Source: Aquilaria yunnanensis (Eukaryota > Streptophyta > Magnoliopsida > Malvales > Thymelaeaceae). Taken from it: 64,000 nucleotides of DNA. The translations under genes and the position numbers were made by a program. The number at the start of each line of letters is the position of its first letter. The stretch's first letter is position 1. The notes below the pieces were generated by a model, which was not told the DNA's origin, did not search any database, and saw only the letters and a program-made list of their open reading frames with translations. The DNA lies in assembly GCA_039654915.1 (NCBI GenBank), contig CM077594.1:84644893-84708892 (forward strand), in the 5' to 3' direction. This document shows, piece after piece, positions 33,996 through 46,640 of this stretch.

Positions 33996-34726
33996 ATCTG
34001 ATTTTCTAATTATTATTTCTAAACTTCAGAAAGGTGTTTCATCTTCTTTATTTTATTTGGAGCCATCATAAATAAGGCTCATACTCTAGGTTGTTTCTTT
34101 ATGGATTGCATCTTTTCTTTTGTCAAATGTTCATCAAACAGAGATGGCCATATCTAAGCTAGAAGGGGCATCCGTTTTACAAGGATGGTGGCTTGGGATA
34201 CCCCCTCTCTAGATTGGTTGTTGGCTACATTTTCTTAGTTAAATCAAGTTTCTTTTACTTTCAAAAAAAATACTATTATTCATAGTATAAAATAAGTGTA
34301 AATATATCAAATCTTGATTTTTGTCAAAGTTGGACTTGGATACAAATTAGATATAAGATATATACAAACTCAATATACAAAGAAAGTGAGCAATCTATAC
34401 AAATAATGTATGAGACATGTACAAATGAGATATCAAATATGTTACCAATAACTTCAATAGTATGTATGGGTTGAACCTCCCATAAAAAATATGAGATATG
34501 TACAAATTAGATGATAAATATGTATGACCTTACAAAACATGTGACATACATGTACAAAAGCAATAAGAGAATGTGTACGAGTTCAATGTTTCCGCCAAAG
34601 AATATGTGCGCATGAGTCAAAACATGTTCCTTGCCAAAATTAGAGATATTTACCAATCAGACAACAAATGTGTGCAAATTCTAGTATGAATATTATGTGT
34701 GCATAAATTTATATTCATTTAAATAT

Positions 34727-34858
34727 ATACTATATATATTTTCATACAATTTATACATAGATTTTATATTTTTGTAAATAAAATCAAAATTTATACTATT
34801 TATATTTTCATACAATTTATACATAGATTTTATATTTTTGGAAATAAAATCAAAATTA
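34727..34858 (+). repeat. 66-bp tandem duplication
   Basis: Two nearly identical 66-bp AT-rich units (34727-34792, 34793-34858), differing at a few positions such as TTTTTGTAAA versus TTTTTGGAAA. Confidence 0.9.
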
Positions 34859-35066
34859 GGACAAAATTTAGTTAATAGTATTACAATAGTGATATGTATA
34901 AATCATATGTCAAATATGTATGAACTTGATGTATAAATAAGGTTAGAGATACATACAAATTGAACAATAGATTTGCACCAATTGTACCCTTTGTAGTAGA
35001 AATACATGTGAGTAACCTTTAACTGTGTTTTCACCAAAATTAAAAGATATGCATAAATAAAAAAAT

Positions 35067-35068
<2 letters not shown>

Positions 35069-35126
<58 letters not shown>
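35069..35126. repeat. (AT)n microsatellite
   Basis: 58 bp, about 29 uninterrupted AT units, the longest simple repeat in the window. Confidence 0.95.
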
Positions 35127-35134
<8 letters not shown>

Positions 35135-36239
35135 TGGTGTGAGACAAATGTATATTGAATTTTTTATTTCCTCTCAATTTATTCAAATTTTTGTTTGCAT
35201 AATTATTTCTTTTTTTTTTCTTGCTTATTTATAATTACATGATATATATATATATACAGTAGTTTTAGATATATAAGTTCAATTTTTAAGTAAGATGTTT
35301 GATATAAATTTTAATATACAAATAAGGTTGTCGGTATAAATCTTAACATACAAGTAAGTTGATTGATATACACAAATAGTTCAAGCTATATGTACAAGTA
35401 TGAGCATGAATGCATTTGTTGGAATATTAATACAAAGATAAGAAATATTATCTAAACACGATTTGAATATCCAATGTAGAGAACAAAAATGTAGTTTTCT
35501 AAATCATATGACAATATTGCAATTTTTGGGAAACATAAGGTGATTTATATAATCTGGAAAATAAAAAAAGATCTGCTTCATGAGTTAACATTTAGTGCCT
35601 TCTGCTGCCATTGCTTCCTTGGCTTACTGCAAATCACAATACGAATTGCAGGCAACTGTGGCTCCAACGGCGGTGGCATAAGCAAGTTATAGGTAGGCCA
35701 ACAAACCACGAGGATGTTGGATGGTGGCAAATCAAAATTAGGAACATGAAAAGGTAAAAGGAATCACGATCAGCTACTCCTCATTGATTTGACATCACTT
35801 GAGAATGATGACATAGGACAAGGTTAGACAATGGAGGTAGGATAGAGCAGTTGACAGGGCGAGATTAAACAATAATGACAAATAAGGGAGCTGACATAGT
35901 GGTCGTGCAGGATGCAGTAGCAATAGGACATGCTTAAGATTTGCAACTATTAAGGAGGATATAAGGGTAACTACAAGAGTATTGTATACGCAAACTAAAG
36001 AGTATAAAAAACAATACCCAATGGAAGTGATAAGAAAGAAGCAAGAAGTATTTAAGGCAATTCATTTTAGAAAAATAAAATTTTAGCATCTTTTGATACA
36101 CATAATCTTATGATGCAAGCTATAAGAGTGGTTTAGTCTTAACTTAACATTTAGTTTCAAGTCCTAATTGAGACAAAAGATTCTACTACTTATTATATAG
36201 ATATTTTTCTTTTTTGCAACTCAACTTTCATGTAATTAT

Positions 36240-36537
36240 TATCGAAGTAGGCTAGCCACAAAGGTAAATTTTTCAAAATTGGAAGAAGAGGACCCTGCTA
36301 GGTGACATTAATGGATGAAGACTTTACATGAGTTTGAAAAAATTTTTGCACATGTGCTGTGAGCTTGTTTATTTTGCTTCTATGAGAACCAAGTCTGATT
36401 CAAACTAACAAATAGGTCATGGCCAGCCAATGTATCCCATTTCTCAAGCTTATTAGAGCATTCCAATAAAGATTAGATGCAATTTAGTTTTTCTGTTAAT
36501 TTTAGTAATTATTTCCTTTAAAATTAAAGAGGTTGTA
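36240..36537 (+). repeat. Copia 5' LTR, left part
   Basis: The first ~298 bp of the LTR, homologous to about 53817-54115. Its TG start has mutated to TA. It ends in TTGTA, the target of the 3.3-kb LTR insertion. Confidence 0.8.
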
Positions 36538-39500
36538 TGTGAGGAACCGTCCTAATAAATACCTAATTAATTTCTTAATTAGGCTAAATTATTCTGTTGC
36601 CTAATCTAAACTCTTAATTAGGCCAGAATCGTTCCTCATTTCCAGGATCTTTTGCCGAGATTTCCTATATAAATCCTAGTCACTTACCTAGCGTTTAGTG
36701 TTTACTTGAGAGTTAACAAAAACATTTACTTAATTCCAATAAAACACTTAAGTTTATTAAACTAAGATAATGGTTTGGCAAGATTTAAAGAAAACATGAA
36801 ATAAATATGTGCGGCGGTGTAAGAAAAACATTTTTAATACTCATGCATGCAGAAATAATATATCATGCCAAATAATGGATGAAAACTACACTCATAGCAA
36901 GTAAATACTATGTCAACACAATATCTAAGTGTTTTGCCTATCAACCTAAGCAAGTAATGTTATGGGTTGATAAGCCTAACCCGAATTAATAATAATACAT
37001 GCCACGATTATGCTAAATCAAAGTCAATATCAGTAGACCTCCTACTAGCTACTACCACCGTACAACAAAATAGTGATGACCCAAATGATTGGTAGGCCTG
37101 CCTTTGCTTGGGAGAGAGAAACCCAAGTGAGAAGTGACCTAAGAAGTCCTTCCCCGATTACTTTGCTATATAAGGCAAATAAGTTTGGAGTTAGACTTTG
37201 ACCATAAGTGCATGCAACATATGAAAAATGAATATGTAGTGTATGCAAAATGTACTTATGAGAAACTAACAAATAAGTATCAAATAATTACTGTGGATTA
37301 TTTGTCTCTTGGACGATGTTATATGCACATTAACAATAAGGGTAAATATATAAAATACTTAGTAAGGTATTATAAAACAAACAATACATAACAACAACAC
37401 ACATAATGGACCATATGCATACGTTTCCATGCATGCATAAACCTTGCCCATGAACTATATGAGTGTGCCACGAGCTCATATGGCGTGGAGCAGTATATAA
37501 TGATCATCATATCATGCTCCTTTGGGTGTATGACTCCTCATACTTCTCACACAAGCAAATAAACAAATAAACAACAAACAAACAAAATACCCATTGGTCC
37601 ATTTTTGCCCTTGAGCAGGCATCCTTACATTTGCCCTTAAGCTTGCCAGATTTCGCTAGCTCAAAAACTCCCTTATTGTATGTAATAGGGTTTGAACCAA
37701 TTTGATGTGTGGCCTAGTGCCTTTGGATGTATTTTGCCCCATCTTAGGTCCTATGCCCCACTAGGTCGATATGTGTGCTTATTTGTGGCCTAAGTCATTT
37801 AGTAGGCTTGAGTGCCATTTAGGCCCTAGGGTTTCTACCATGGGCTCCCCTTTATGGGTCATGTCCAAAGCATAACCCAAGGCCAACATGGAAACCAAGC
37901 CCCTAAGGCATGCCCGTGCAACCTCGTAGGTGCGCACAACCATGAGCCCATAGGCGTATGTACACGCGCAACCCTAGGTGTGCCATCGAGAGCCCTTTTG
38001 GCACACATGGCAGCATGACCCTTTGGGCGTATGCATGTGCACCTTGTTACACCCAACTCACCATGCTCCTAGGCACCCAAAATACTCATGCACCTAGGAG
38101 CCCATGCCACAAACGCATAACCACATACCGAGCCTTTGAGCTCGATCACAACACCTACACACCCAAACTGAGGCACACCTTTCTTGTGCTTGCCAAATCT
38201 TGAAGGTTCAGCTACACTCATCTACCAAGCATCCAATGCTTTATCCACACACCATTTTATAGCCCATGCACCAAGGACACCACCTATTGCCCAAAACTAG
38301 GAGCTAGGTCTAACCTTAGTGCCACATGAGCCTTCTTTTGCTCTATTGGTCACCTTGTGCCCCATTTGCCCTACCATTTTCCCTAGCTTTTAAAACGCTA
38401 AAACATGGCCAAAGATTCACAAAGAAATAAAGGTTAGAACACCTTAACCTTGTGTAGATCACTACCTTGCAAGCTCAAGTTTCAAGCACCAAGATTCCTT
38501 TCCTAGTCTCCTTGGAGTCCCTTAACTATATAGTAAAATAACCACTTGACCAATCAACATTTCTAAGCCTAGGGGCAACATTTTTTTATTTCACATAAAC
38601 AAACCAAAATGACCTCCTTACCTTGGTAGAAAATCTCAAATCAAAACTCATTTTCGAAGCTCCACAGTTCTCCTCCCTCTTACCAAGCTTGATCTCAATA
38701 ACCAATGGTTTTTATGAGCAAAAAAGTTGTTGTTTAAATAAGAGGAAACCAAGGTATAGCAAAATAAATTTTCTCACCTCAAAATAAACATCCCAAAGCT
38801 GTGGCCACCTCTTGGAGAAGAAAGAAACCAAACTCTTAAGCCCTCCTTTATAACAAACACATTTTCTCCTTGATTTATCACTTACAAGCTTTTTTTCTCT
38901 TATTTCTGTTTCATTCTTTTGGTGATTTTCTATGTTTTGAGGGTTTACGACATGCTAAATAGGCAGAGGAAGAGCAAAAAGTGAGTTGGAGTGTTTGGGA
39001 ATGAATAAGGATGGAAAATGGGTGAAAGGGTTAAAATGGTAGAGGATTAAGGCCTTTACATGGTTAGTAGTGGTTTAGGCTTTTTAACCAAGGGAAATGG
39101 GGGCTCTTCCACATTTTTTGAAGCTTATTTCCTACCTCAAAACTAGGTTACCTCATTCTCTAAAGTTTTCAAGAGGTGCTTGGGGTGAAAGTGCCTTTTA
39201 AGCCTCATAACCCTTGGTTAAAAGGAAATTACCTCCATAAAATCCTCAAATATGTCTCCATTTACAATTAAATTCATAGATTTTCTTTCATCCACTTTCA
39301 ACCATGTATTCTTCCTACCCTTGACCAGGTTTGACTCTTTTTTACCATATTTGACTAGGGTTTGACCAAGTTTGACTAACCAAAATTACCAAAATGTCAT
39401 TTTTAGCTTCACTTATAAGAAAAGTCTCAAACTTGGTCCATTTAACTTCAAACTTCACCAAATTTCACAAAATGGTTTCAAATACCATTTCCCCCTTCTT

Positions 39501-39853
39501 AGATCTTTTTTGACCACATTTGACCTGAAAATTACCATCTTTCCATTCCTCACTTCCTTAGCAAGAAAAAGCCAATCTTTGGTCAAATTGAGTTCAAATT
39601 TCATCGAGATATTCATTTCACCTCTAGAAGTTCAATTATATATCTCTTGGTTACATTTTGACCTTTGACATGTCAAATTACGAAAATTCCCCTAGTTGCC
39701 CTTATGGCCAATTTACCTTAGATTTTTAATCCTATGAACTCCAAGGATAATTTGACTCATTGACTTGACTTAAACCTAACTTGTAAGTGTAATTTTATCA
39801 AAGATTATGTAAATAAAATAAATTAATTACCTGATAAAATAAAGGTTCTCACA
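36538..39853. mobile_element. 3.3-kb solo LTR inside the copia 5' LTR
   Basis: A 3316-bp segment with inverted ends TGTGAGGAACC and GGTTCTCACA, flanked by an exact 5-bp duplication TTGTA (36533-36537 and 39854-39858). Excising it together with one TTGTA restores a continuous copia LTR colinear with 53817-54279. There is no internal coding sequence, PBS or polypurine tract, so it is a solo LTR. Such length is typical of Tat/Ogre or some chromovirus LTRs, but the family is not established. Orientation is uncertain: a TATATAAA lies at about 36667 on plus. The right third holds a cluster of TTGAC motifs. Confidence 0.85.
39321..39770 (+). promoter_or_regulatory. Cluster of W-box-like TTGAC(C/T) motifs in the solo LTR
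   Basis: Eleven plus-strand TTGACC/TTGACT hexamers lie within 450 bp (39321, 39331, 39351, 39362, 39372, 39510, 39520, 39659, 39752, 39760, 39765), plus one in reverse near 39580. W-boxes are the binding core of plant WRKY factors. Whether these function is unknown; they may reflect an internal degenerate repeat. Confidence 0.5.
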
Positions 39854-39858
39854 TTGTA

Positions 39859-40015
39859 GCTCTTATTTTTTTCTCATAAGTGATTTCGTTTATCGAGGTT
39901 TGCGATATTGATCCTAAAAGGTACTCAACATAAAAGTTGTGTTTAATATTTTCTATCTTATTTTCTCAGATTTATCAATTATAGCTTTCTCTGCTCAAAG
40001 TCCAATTTTATAACA
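39859..40015 (+). repeat. Copia 5' LTR, right part
   Basis: Continues the LTR interrupted at 36537 and ends in ATAACA, aligned with TCAACA at 54279. Confidence 0.8.
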
Positions 40016-40024
40016 AGTAATAAG

Positions 40025-40037
40025 TAGTATAAGAGCC
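40025..40037 (+). promoter_or_regulatory. Copia primer-binding site (degenerate tRNA-iMet)
   Basis: TAGTATAAGAGCC compared with TGGTATCAGAGCC, 9 bp after the LTR end. Confidence 0.65.
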
Positions 40038-40329
40038 AAAATTAGGTTTGTTATAATTTAATTACTTATAGTATGCTTCATGGCTGTCACTAAAAAGTAG
40101 ATCCTCCACATCAAAAAAATTAGATTGTTTCTTACCCTGGAAAGGTAATGGTGCTATTTACATCATACGACCATTGTTAACATAAAATAGTGGGAGCTAA
40201 TTATCTTTGGTCAAATAGTTTGTAATAGAAGTGATGGTAGGAAAGTTTGGCATAAAGAATTCATCAAGATCAATTTCTCACAATAGAAGCTAAAGATAAA
40301 TGTTATTTTGAGAAAACTTGTTTATCCGG

Positions 40330-41100
40330 TGGCTAGCAATGTAAAACCACTTGATTTTACAAATGAAAAAAAAAAAGAATGAAATGGACAAGTATGCTAA
40401 TGTAGACCTTCATCTCACATTAGCAGATGGAACGTTATCTAGCTTTGAGGAGAAGAAAACAGGAAGTTGGGATCACCTCAACAAATTGTACGAGGCCAAG
40501 TCATTGAACAGCAAAATTTTTCACAAGAAGAAACTCTATACTATTCGAATAGAGGAATCCATTTTAGTGCTGGGCACATAAATGCTCTGAATACTTTATG
40601 TTCTCAACTTACAACATTGAGATATAAAATAAAACCTTTAGAGCTTGCAAGACTTTTACTCTAAGGTTTGCCAGATTTGTACAATCAACTTATCTTCAAC
40701 TTAACAAATCATGTTCTTTTAGACCCTGTCTTAAAGGATGCTACAACTATTATCTAAAAAGAAAAGGCCAAGGCTAGAACAAAAAGGATAGGCATGTCAC
40801 TTTACAATAAGCAAACACCTTGTTGGTGACAGGAAAAATATCAATGGAACATGGCCAAGGCAGGATTCTTAGTAATGGCAAATCAAAAAGTATGAGGCAT
40901 TTAAAATATCACTATTCAAGCCAAAAAGGCCACTTAGAGATGGATTTTCAAAATAAAATTCTGATCCTTAAGAAAATATCACAAGCACATCAAATGATAA
41001 AAATCCTCTGTGAAGTAATTATGACAACAAGAAGCATTTGGAGGGCCTATGATAAAAAGGAAAAGGAAAAACTCTTAATTATCCCAAGACAATTTTAAGA
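40330..41100 (+). pseudogene. Copia gag (decayed)
   Basis: Readable pieces follow the plant copia UBN2-type Gag. 40351-40581 has TLADGTLSSFEEKKTGSWDH, then LNKLYEAKSLNSKIF and KKKLYTIRIEE. In a second frame HINALNTLCSQLTTLRYKIK appears near 40575-40635, followed by GLPDLYNQL. The zinc-knuckle region survives as SKSMRHLKYHYSSQKGH near 40888-40935 with the cysteines lost. Stops and frameshifts throughout. Confidence 0.75.
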
Positions 41101-41279
41101 TCTTGGCTACAAGTTTGAAATTCAGCACAAGATCATAAAAAGTGTGCTTGCACTTTTAGAGTTTAATACATCAAGCTCAAAGAAGTAAGGTTTCTTTAAT
41201 GTTTGGTAAGCACCAACTGTTTCTCTAGGGGGTGCAACATACTCTAGAAGATTTTGAGTGTTTTCAATCAAGAAAAAGT

Positions 41280-41455
41280 AGAAGTGTTTACAGTCTTCAA
41301 AGTTTCAAAGTGTTGATATACTAATTGTGTAAGGCATATCACTTGTTAGATCCAACTACCCATAAACTTTTCATAAGAAAAAATATTATGTTCATAAGTG
41401 ATAATGCAAAAAATGATGAGGTAAACAAAAGCACTTCAGAGATTATGATTGTTAT
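41280..41455 (+). pseudogene. Copia late-integrase/RT-linker fragment
   Basis: A plus-strand piece reading AYHLLDPTTHKLFIRKNIMF matches the GYRLWNPxTxKxxISRDVxF motif at the integrase-RT junction of copia pol. Protease and most of integrase are absent between this and gag, so the element already had an internal deletion. It breaks off where the inserted block begins. Confidence 0.65.
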
Positions 41456-41463
41456 GATACGAT

Positions 41464-41661
41464 TGTTATGACCCTCCAGGTATCAAACTAGTTACAATTA
41501 GGTAAGGCTTAGTTACAAAGTCAAATCCCTAGTTTAAGAACTCATTTTGTGTGATTTAGTAAAATCAGGCAAGTTAATTAAGGGTGAGATAGTTCCTAAG
41601 CTAACTTGGCACCTAAGTGTCACAAGGGGCAAAGCTGTAATTTTACACCTTCTAGTGATAA
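41464..41661. mobile_element. Left flank of an unclassified insertion inside the copia element
   Basis: Starts TGTTATGACCCTCCAGG after the copia reading ends. It has the GGGCAAAGCTGTAATTTTAC-type text common in long plant LTRs. It is interrupted at 41661 by the CRM-like element and appears to resume at 48754. Right end not determined. Confidence 0.35.
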
Positions 41662-42522
41662 TGATGGAGGACCATCAAGCTCAAGAGCTTCAAGGACATC
41701 TTTGGACCCACTGAAGATAAGCACAAGACCCATAACAAGAAAGAGGGCCAAAGGCATGCAAAGCACACTTCAAGCCATTATTGTGGAGCACTTGGAACCC
41801 TACCAAGCCATTTTAGCTTGCGGCCAACCTATAAGTGTCCCAAACTTGAAACACTTCATTTTCATCCAATATTATGAAGGTTTAAGTTGGAAAAACCAAT
41901 AAACCTTGGCTAGACATAAAAGGCACAAGCCAAAACCTCACTGGGCCCTAAAGATGCACCCAAAAGCCACTTTGGAGCCCTACTCAACCTTTTTAATATG
42001 CTCATGTGATTTTTATAGTTTTTCATAGTTAGTTCATGTTTTCTGCATGTTTTTAGGTTAAGGAAAAAATTTATGGCACATGGTACACATGCCACACTAA
42101 TTGCATACACAAAGAGTGTCTGTAGCGTGTTTTCTAAGCCTTGTTTGACTTGGTTTGCTTATTTTTCTAGGTTTAGGGTTCCTAGTCCATTAAGGCCTTA
42201 TATGACTAGAAAGCCTAGCTTATTTCCCTTTAATGTAATTCAAAGTTACAGCACAAATTAAAAATATTTCAAGTTGCTTTGTGGAATTCTTATCTTTTCT
42301 GTTGTATCCCTACTCCTTGATGCACTTATGCTTCAAGTTCTTATTTTCTAATCAAATTTCATGTAGATTCTCTTATGTAATTCTTCTTCTCATTCTTGGA
42401 TCTATTTTTTACTTCTATTCTTTTTTTCTCACTCAATTTCTTCTTCATGGACCAAGTTTGGTAAAGCCTACATTTGGGTACTATTTGGAACTTAGGATCA
42501 TTAGGCAACAAGCAACCCATCA
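41662..42522 (+). repeat. 5' LTR of the CRM-like element
   Basis: Aligned over its whole length with 47885-48753. Its first ~180 bp still encode the pol C-terminal tail (PSSSRASRTSL..RPITRKRAKGMQ), as expected when the pol end lies in the LTR. Confidence 0.85.
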
Positions 42523-42524
42523 AG

Positions 42525-42537
42525 TGGTATCAAAGCC
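42525..42537 (+). promoter_or_regulatory. Primer-binding site, tRNA-iMet type
   Basis: TGGTATCAAAGCC, one change from TGGTATCAGAGCC, two bases after the LTR. Confidence 0.85.
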
Positions 42538-43563
42538 AAAGTTCCAGAAACAAGACCTATCTATCTATCTTTTTTATTTATTTAGCTTTAATTCATTGTG
42601 TTCTTATATTATTTCACCCATTCTAAATCATTGGTTCTTGCCTTTTTCTAATTTCTCTTGTTTATATTCACCTTCTTTCAAATCAAGCCCTCATTTATTA
42701 TTCTTCATTCAATCTCATCCAAGCACTGCTACCATTCATTACCTTCATGTGATGTGCATCATGAAATAACCAAAAACTACAAAAGAATATTTCATTCTTA
42801 TTTTGTTTTAGCTGCATCCTTGTTCTCCAAGTTTCATTTGCTCATCCAACTTATATTTTTTTTGTTGCAAGTATTGGTTTCCTTCATTTTATTTTCTAGC
42901 AACAAGTTGTTTGATGTTTTGAAAGCCAATTCCAGTAAGCAAAACAACAAATAACAAACATATGCTGACTGGAAATTTTTTTGAAAGCAATGAAAGCTTT
43001 GATTTCAAATGAAACCCTACTTGGCCAAAACCCTAGTTGGCCAAAACCCTAATTTTCTCTCGCTTGTTGTTCCAATCTTTTATTATAAGGGCATCCTATT
43101 CTTACCTTCTACTCTGATTTCCAAACATTTTCTAATCTTTTTCTATCTTTCTAGAAAGGTTTTGAAAGGCTTTAAAGGATTTTCAAGTGTTAGTATGTTT
43201 TCAGTTAGCTGTTTTAAAACTTGGGAGATTTGGTTATTTAAGCAACATTTCACTAAAAAATTTAAGAGAAAAAAAAGTGTTTATGAGGATCTTTGATATC
43301 AAAATACATGTTAAAAGAAGTAAGTTCAGATATGAAGGAACAAGTAGAGAGCTCCACATTCAAAGATATATGCTCAAGAATCAAGATGATGATGGATAGA
43401 TTGGAGAAGACCAAGTAAGGATTGGATAGGCATGACTAGATGAGCTTCATACTTTTAAAGCACCTCAAACAAGCATCCTAGGCCAAATTCCAAAAATGCC
43501 AGCTAAGAGAGACCTAGCACAAGTTATAAATTCTTTGCTTATGAACATGACGACCATGAGAAC

Positions 43564-44480
43564 TTGCCACCACCACCACCACCAAGGAGACCCGTGAGGG
43601 AGCAGCCAAGAGGCGACCCCAATCTCAATGCCATCAAGTTGCAAATTCTACCATTCAAAAAGAGAAATGACCTGGAGGCATTCCTTGAATGGGTGGCCAA
43701 AGTGGATATGATCTTTAAGTGCTACACTTATCTAGAAGACAAAAAAGTAAAGCTTGCCACTTAGAGTTTACTGACTATATACTTGCTTGGTGGACTCAGG
43801 TTATGAATTCAAGGGGATCTGGTTCAAACTTGATAAGAATTGAAGACAATCATGAGAAAGAGGTTTGTGCTAAGTTAGTACCAAAGGGAGCTACACCAAA
43901 GGCTTCAAAGATTGTCTCAAGGAAGAAAGTCTATAGAGGACTATTTCAAATACTTAGAGGTGACCTTAATGAGAACCAACATAGAGCAAGACCAAGAAGC
44001 AACAATGGCAAGATTTTTGCATGGCTTAAATACTGACATTGCCAACCTTATTGAGTTGTAACCTCATATGGAGCTAAAGAACATTGTGCATACTGCCATT
44101 CGGTTAAAAAAGCAACCCAAGAGAATAGAGGTAGCAAGGTTTGCATCCAAACAGACCCCTAACCTGAGGCAATCATGGCCCAATGAAGTGAGGAAGGAGG
44201 AGCCAAAAGATGGGGCTCATTAAGGGCAAAGTTGAAGCACCTTTCAAAAGTTAACCCCAAAGGCCTAAAAAAGGTAACCTTGAATCTAAGTTTGGTCCAA
44301 GAAATTGTGCAAAAAATTTGTTTTAAGCATCAAAATAGGGGGCATGTGGCAAGATTTTGTGTCAATCAAAGAACTATAGTGTTAAATGACATTGATGAAG
44401 TTGTCACGGATGAAAGTGATAATGAAGAGCATGCTTTACCAAGTGAGCCTACTGTGGGAGATGATTCGAATCTATGATCT
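43564..44480 (+). pseudogene. gag of the CRM-like element (decayed)
   Basis: The reading starts near MPPPPPPRRPVREQP and shows the Retrotrans_gag domain: IKLQILPFKKRNDLEAFLEW and YLEDKKVKLA near 43640-43760, then ELHQRLQRLSQGRKSIEDYF, REATMARFLHGLNTDIANLI and HMELKNIVHTAIRLKKQ between 43890 and 44115 in a second frame. A zinc knuckle survives as CFKHQNRGHVARFC near 44310-44360. Frameshifts and stops are present. Confidence 0.8.
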
Positions 44481-44549
44481 ATAGATAAATGACTTACACT
44501 TGTAGCTAGGAGATCATTGAATGTACAAGTAAAAAAAAAGAATGATCAA

Positions 44550-45060
44550 AGATAAAACATATTTCATGTAAGTTGTTACATTAGAGGAAAGGTATGTAAT
44601 ATGATTATAGATGGTGGAAGTTGTACTAATGTTGCTAGCACTACTTTGGTTGAAAAGTTGCAGCTCTTCACCACAAAGCAGCCAAGGCCTTACAAGCTTC
44701 AATGACTCAACAATGAAGATTAGGTCAAGGTGACAAGGCAAGATATGATGGCTTTTAAAATTGGGAGCTATGAAGATGAAGTCTTGTGTGATGTTGGGCC
44801 CATGGAATTAAGTCACATCCTTTCAGGACAGCCATGGCTGTATGATAAGAGAGTAATCCATGATGGCTTTAAGAATAGATACTTATTCAAGTTCAAGGAA
44901 AGGACTATCACATTGGCACCAGTGACACCACAACAAGTTATGAAGGATCAAAGGAAGATTCATGATAAGGCCCAGAGAAAAGCTAATGGAAGGAAAAAAA
45001 AGATGAGGGGCTTAGTAATGATAAGAAAGTTAAGAGAATAAAAGAGAAATGTGAGGTGAG
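44550..45060 (+). pseudogene. Aspartic protease of the CRM-like element (decayed)
   Basis: IIDGGSCTNVAS (44604-44640) is the retropepsin active-site stretch in its plant chromovirus form (D-G-G-S/C). It is followed by VLCDVGPMELSHILSGQPWL (44785-44850), the usual domain end. One or more stops lie between. Confidence 0.8.
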
Positions 45061-46640
45061 TGACCTTTAAGGGAAGAACGGTGTTGAAAGTTCCCAAAGT
45101 AAAAGAAAAAAGAGGAGAGTTGAGAGGAAAAAAAATAGAAAGCTTGATTATGAAGATCATTGATGTAAGGAAAGCCTTTAAAGCACAAAAGCTAGTGCTA
45201 CTTTTACTTTTCAAAGAATCTTTCTTTCTTTATAGTGTACTAACTAACAGGCTTCCTAGTGTTACTGTGTCTTTGTTAGAGGACTTTAAGGATGTGTTTC
45301 CCAATGAGCCAAGAGGATTATCACCTTTAAAGGGTATTGAGCACCAAATAGATCTCATTCTTAAAACTCTCATTCTTAATAAGACTGCATATAGCAGTAA
45401 CCCTAAGAAGACAAAGAAGATGCAAAGGCCAGTTGAAGACCAACTATCCAAGGGCTATGTGAGAGAAACCTTGAGCTCATTTGTTGTGCCTGTGATTTTG
45501 GTGCCTAAGGTGGATGGCACTTGGAGGATGTCTATCGATTATAGGCTTGTCAATAAAATCATTGTAAAGTATAGGCATCCTATCCCTCGGCAAGATGACA
45601 TGCTTGATGAGTTACATGATTCTACTATTTTCTTTATAGTTGATCTCAAAAATGGTTATCGTCAAATTAGGATGAAAGAGGAGGATGAATGAATGACTGC
45701 TTTTAAAACTGAATTCGGGTTTTATGAGTGATTAGTCATGCCATTTGGTTTATGTAATGCTCTTAGTGCTTTTATAAGGCTTATGAATTATGTTTTAAGG
45801 AATTTGATTGGTAAGTTTATTGTGGTTTACCTTGATGACATTCTTGTTTATAATAGGAGCTTGTATTAGCATGTTGAGCATCTTAGGCATGTGTTAGAGA
45901 CATTAAGAGCACAAAAATTAAATGTCAATCTTAAAAACTATTCTTTTTGTACTGACCATGTTATATTTCTTGGTTTTGTTGTGAGCTCTAAGGGTGTGGT
46001 GGTAAATCAAGAAAAGGTAAAAGCGATACAAAAGTGGCCAACCCCTAACTCCATATATGAGATGAGGTTTTTCCATGGTCTTGCTAGCTTTTATAAGAGG
46101 TTTATGAAGGATTTTTCAAGCATTGCAGCACCCTTAAAGGAATTTGTTAAAAACAATGTGGGCTTTAAGTGAGAGAAAACTTAAAAGGATGCATTTAAGC
46201 TATTTAAGCACAAATTGAACAATACACCTATTTTAGCTTTGTTGATTTTTATAAGACCTTTGAGATTGAATATGATGCATGTGGACATGGTATTGATGTT
46301 GTTTTGATGTAGGATGGGTAGCCTATAGCTTTCTTTAGTGAAAATCAAAATGAAGCCACCTTAGACTACCCAATCTCTAACAAGGAGATGTATGCCTTAG
46401 TGAGAGTGCTTGAAAATCAACAACATTACTTGTTTCCAAAGGAATTCATCATCCATATAGACCATCAATCTTTAAAAAAATTAAAAGGCCAAGGAAAGCT
46501 CAATAGAAAGCATGTAAGGTGGGTAGAGGTCATATAGACATTTCCATACCACATTAAGTACAAGCAAGGTAAAGAAAATATTATGGTTAATGCATTATCC
46601 AGGAGGTATATTTTTCTTTCTTCTTTAGATGCTAAGATCT
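45061..46640 (+). pseudogene. RT and RNase H of the CRM-like element (decayed)
   Basis: RT: LLEDFKDVFPNEPRGLSPLK and VILVPKVDGTWRMSIDYRLV in an open 210-codon frame to 45692, then after one stop MPFGLCNA and the YLDD catalytic box at 45828-45839 in the same frame. RT thumb and connection run to about 46170. RNase [26 protein letters not shown] [11 protein letters not shown], then [14 protein letters not shown] and NALSRR to about 46610. The few stops suggest moderate age. Polymerase is inactive. Confidence 0.88.

Larger units (their letters stand above)
33996..36239. other. AT-rich stretch with simple repeats, no gene
   Basis: 34075-34270 could be a LINE 3' end closing in an A8 run. 34280-35440 is AT-rich with recurring GATATGTACAAAT-like phrases. 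35590-36000 is more complex but contains no recognised domain. It ends at the ATTAT duplication of the copia element. Confidence 0.4.
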
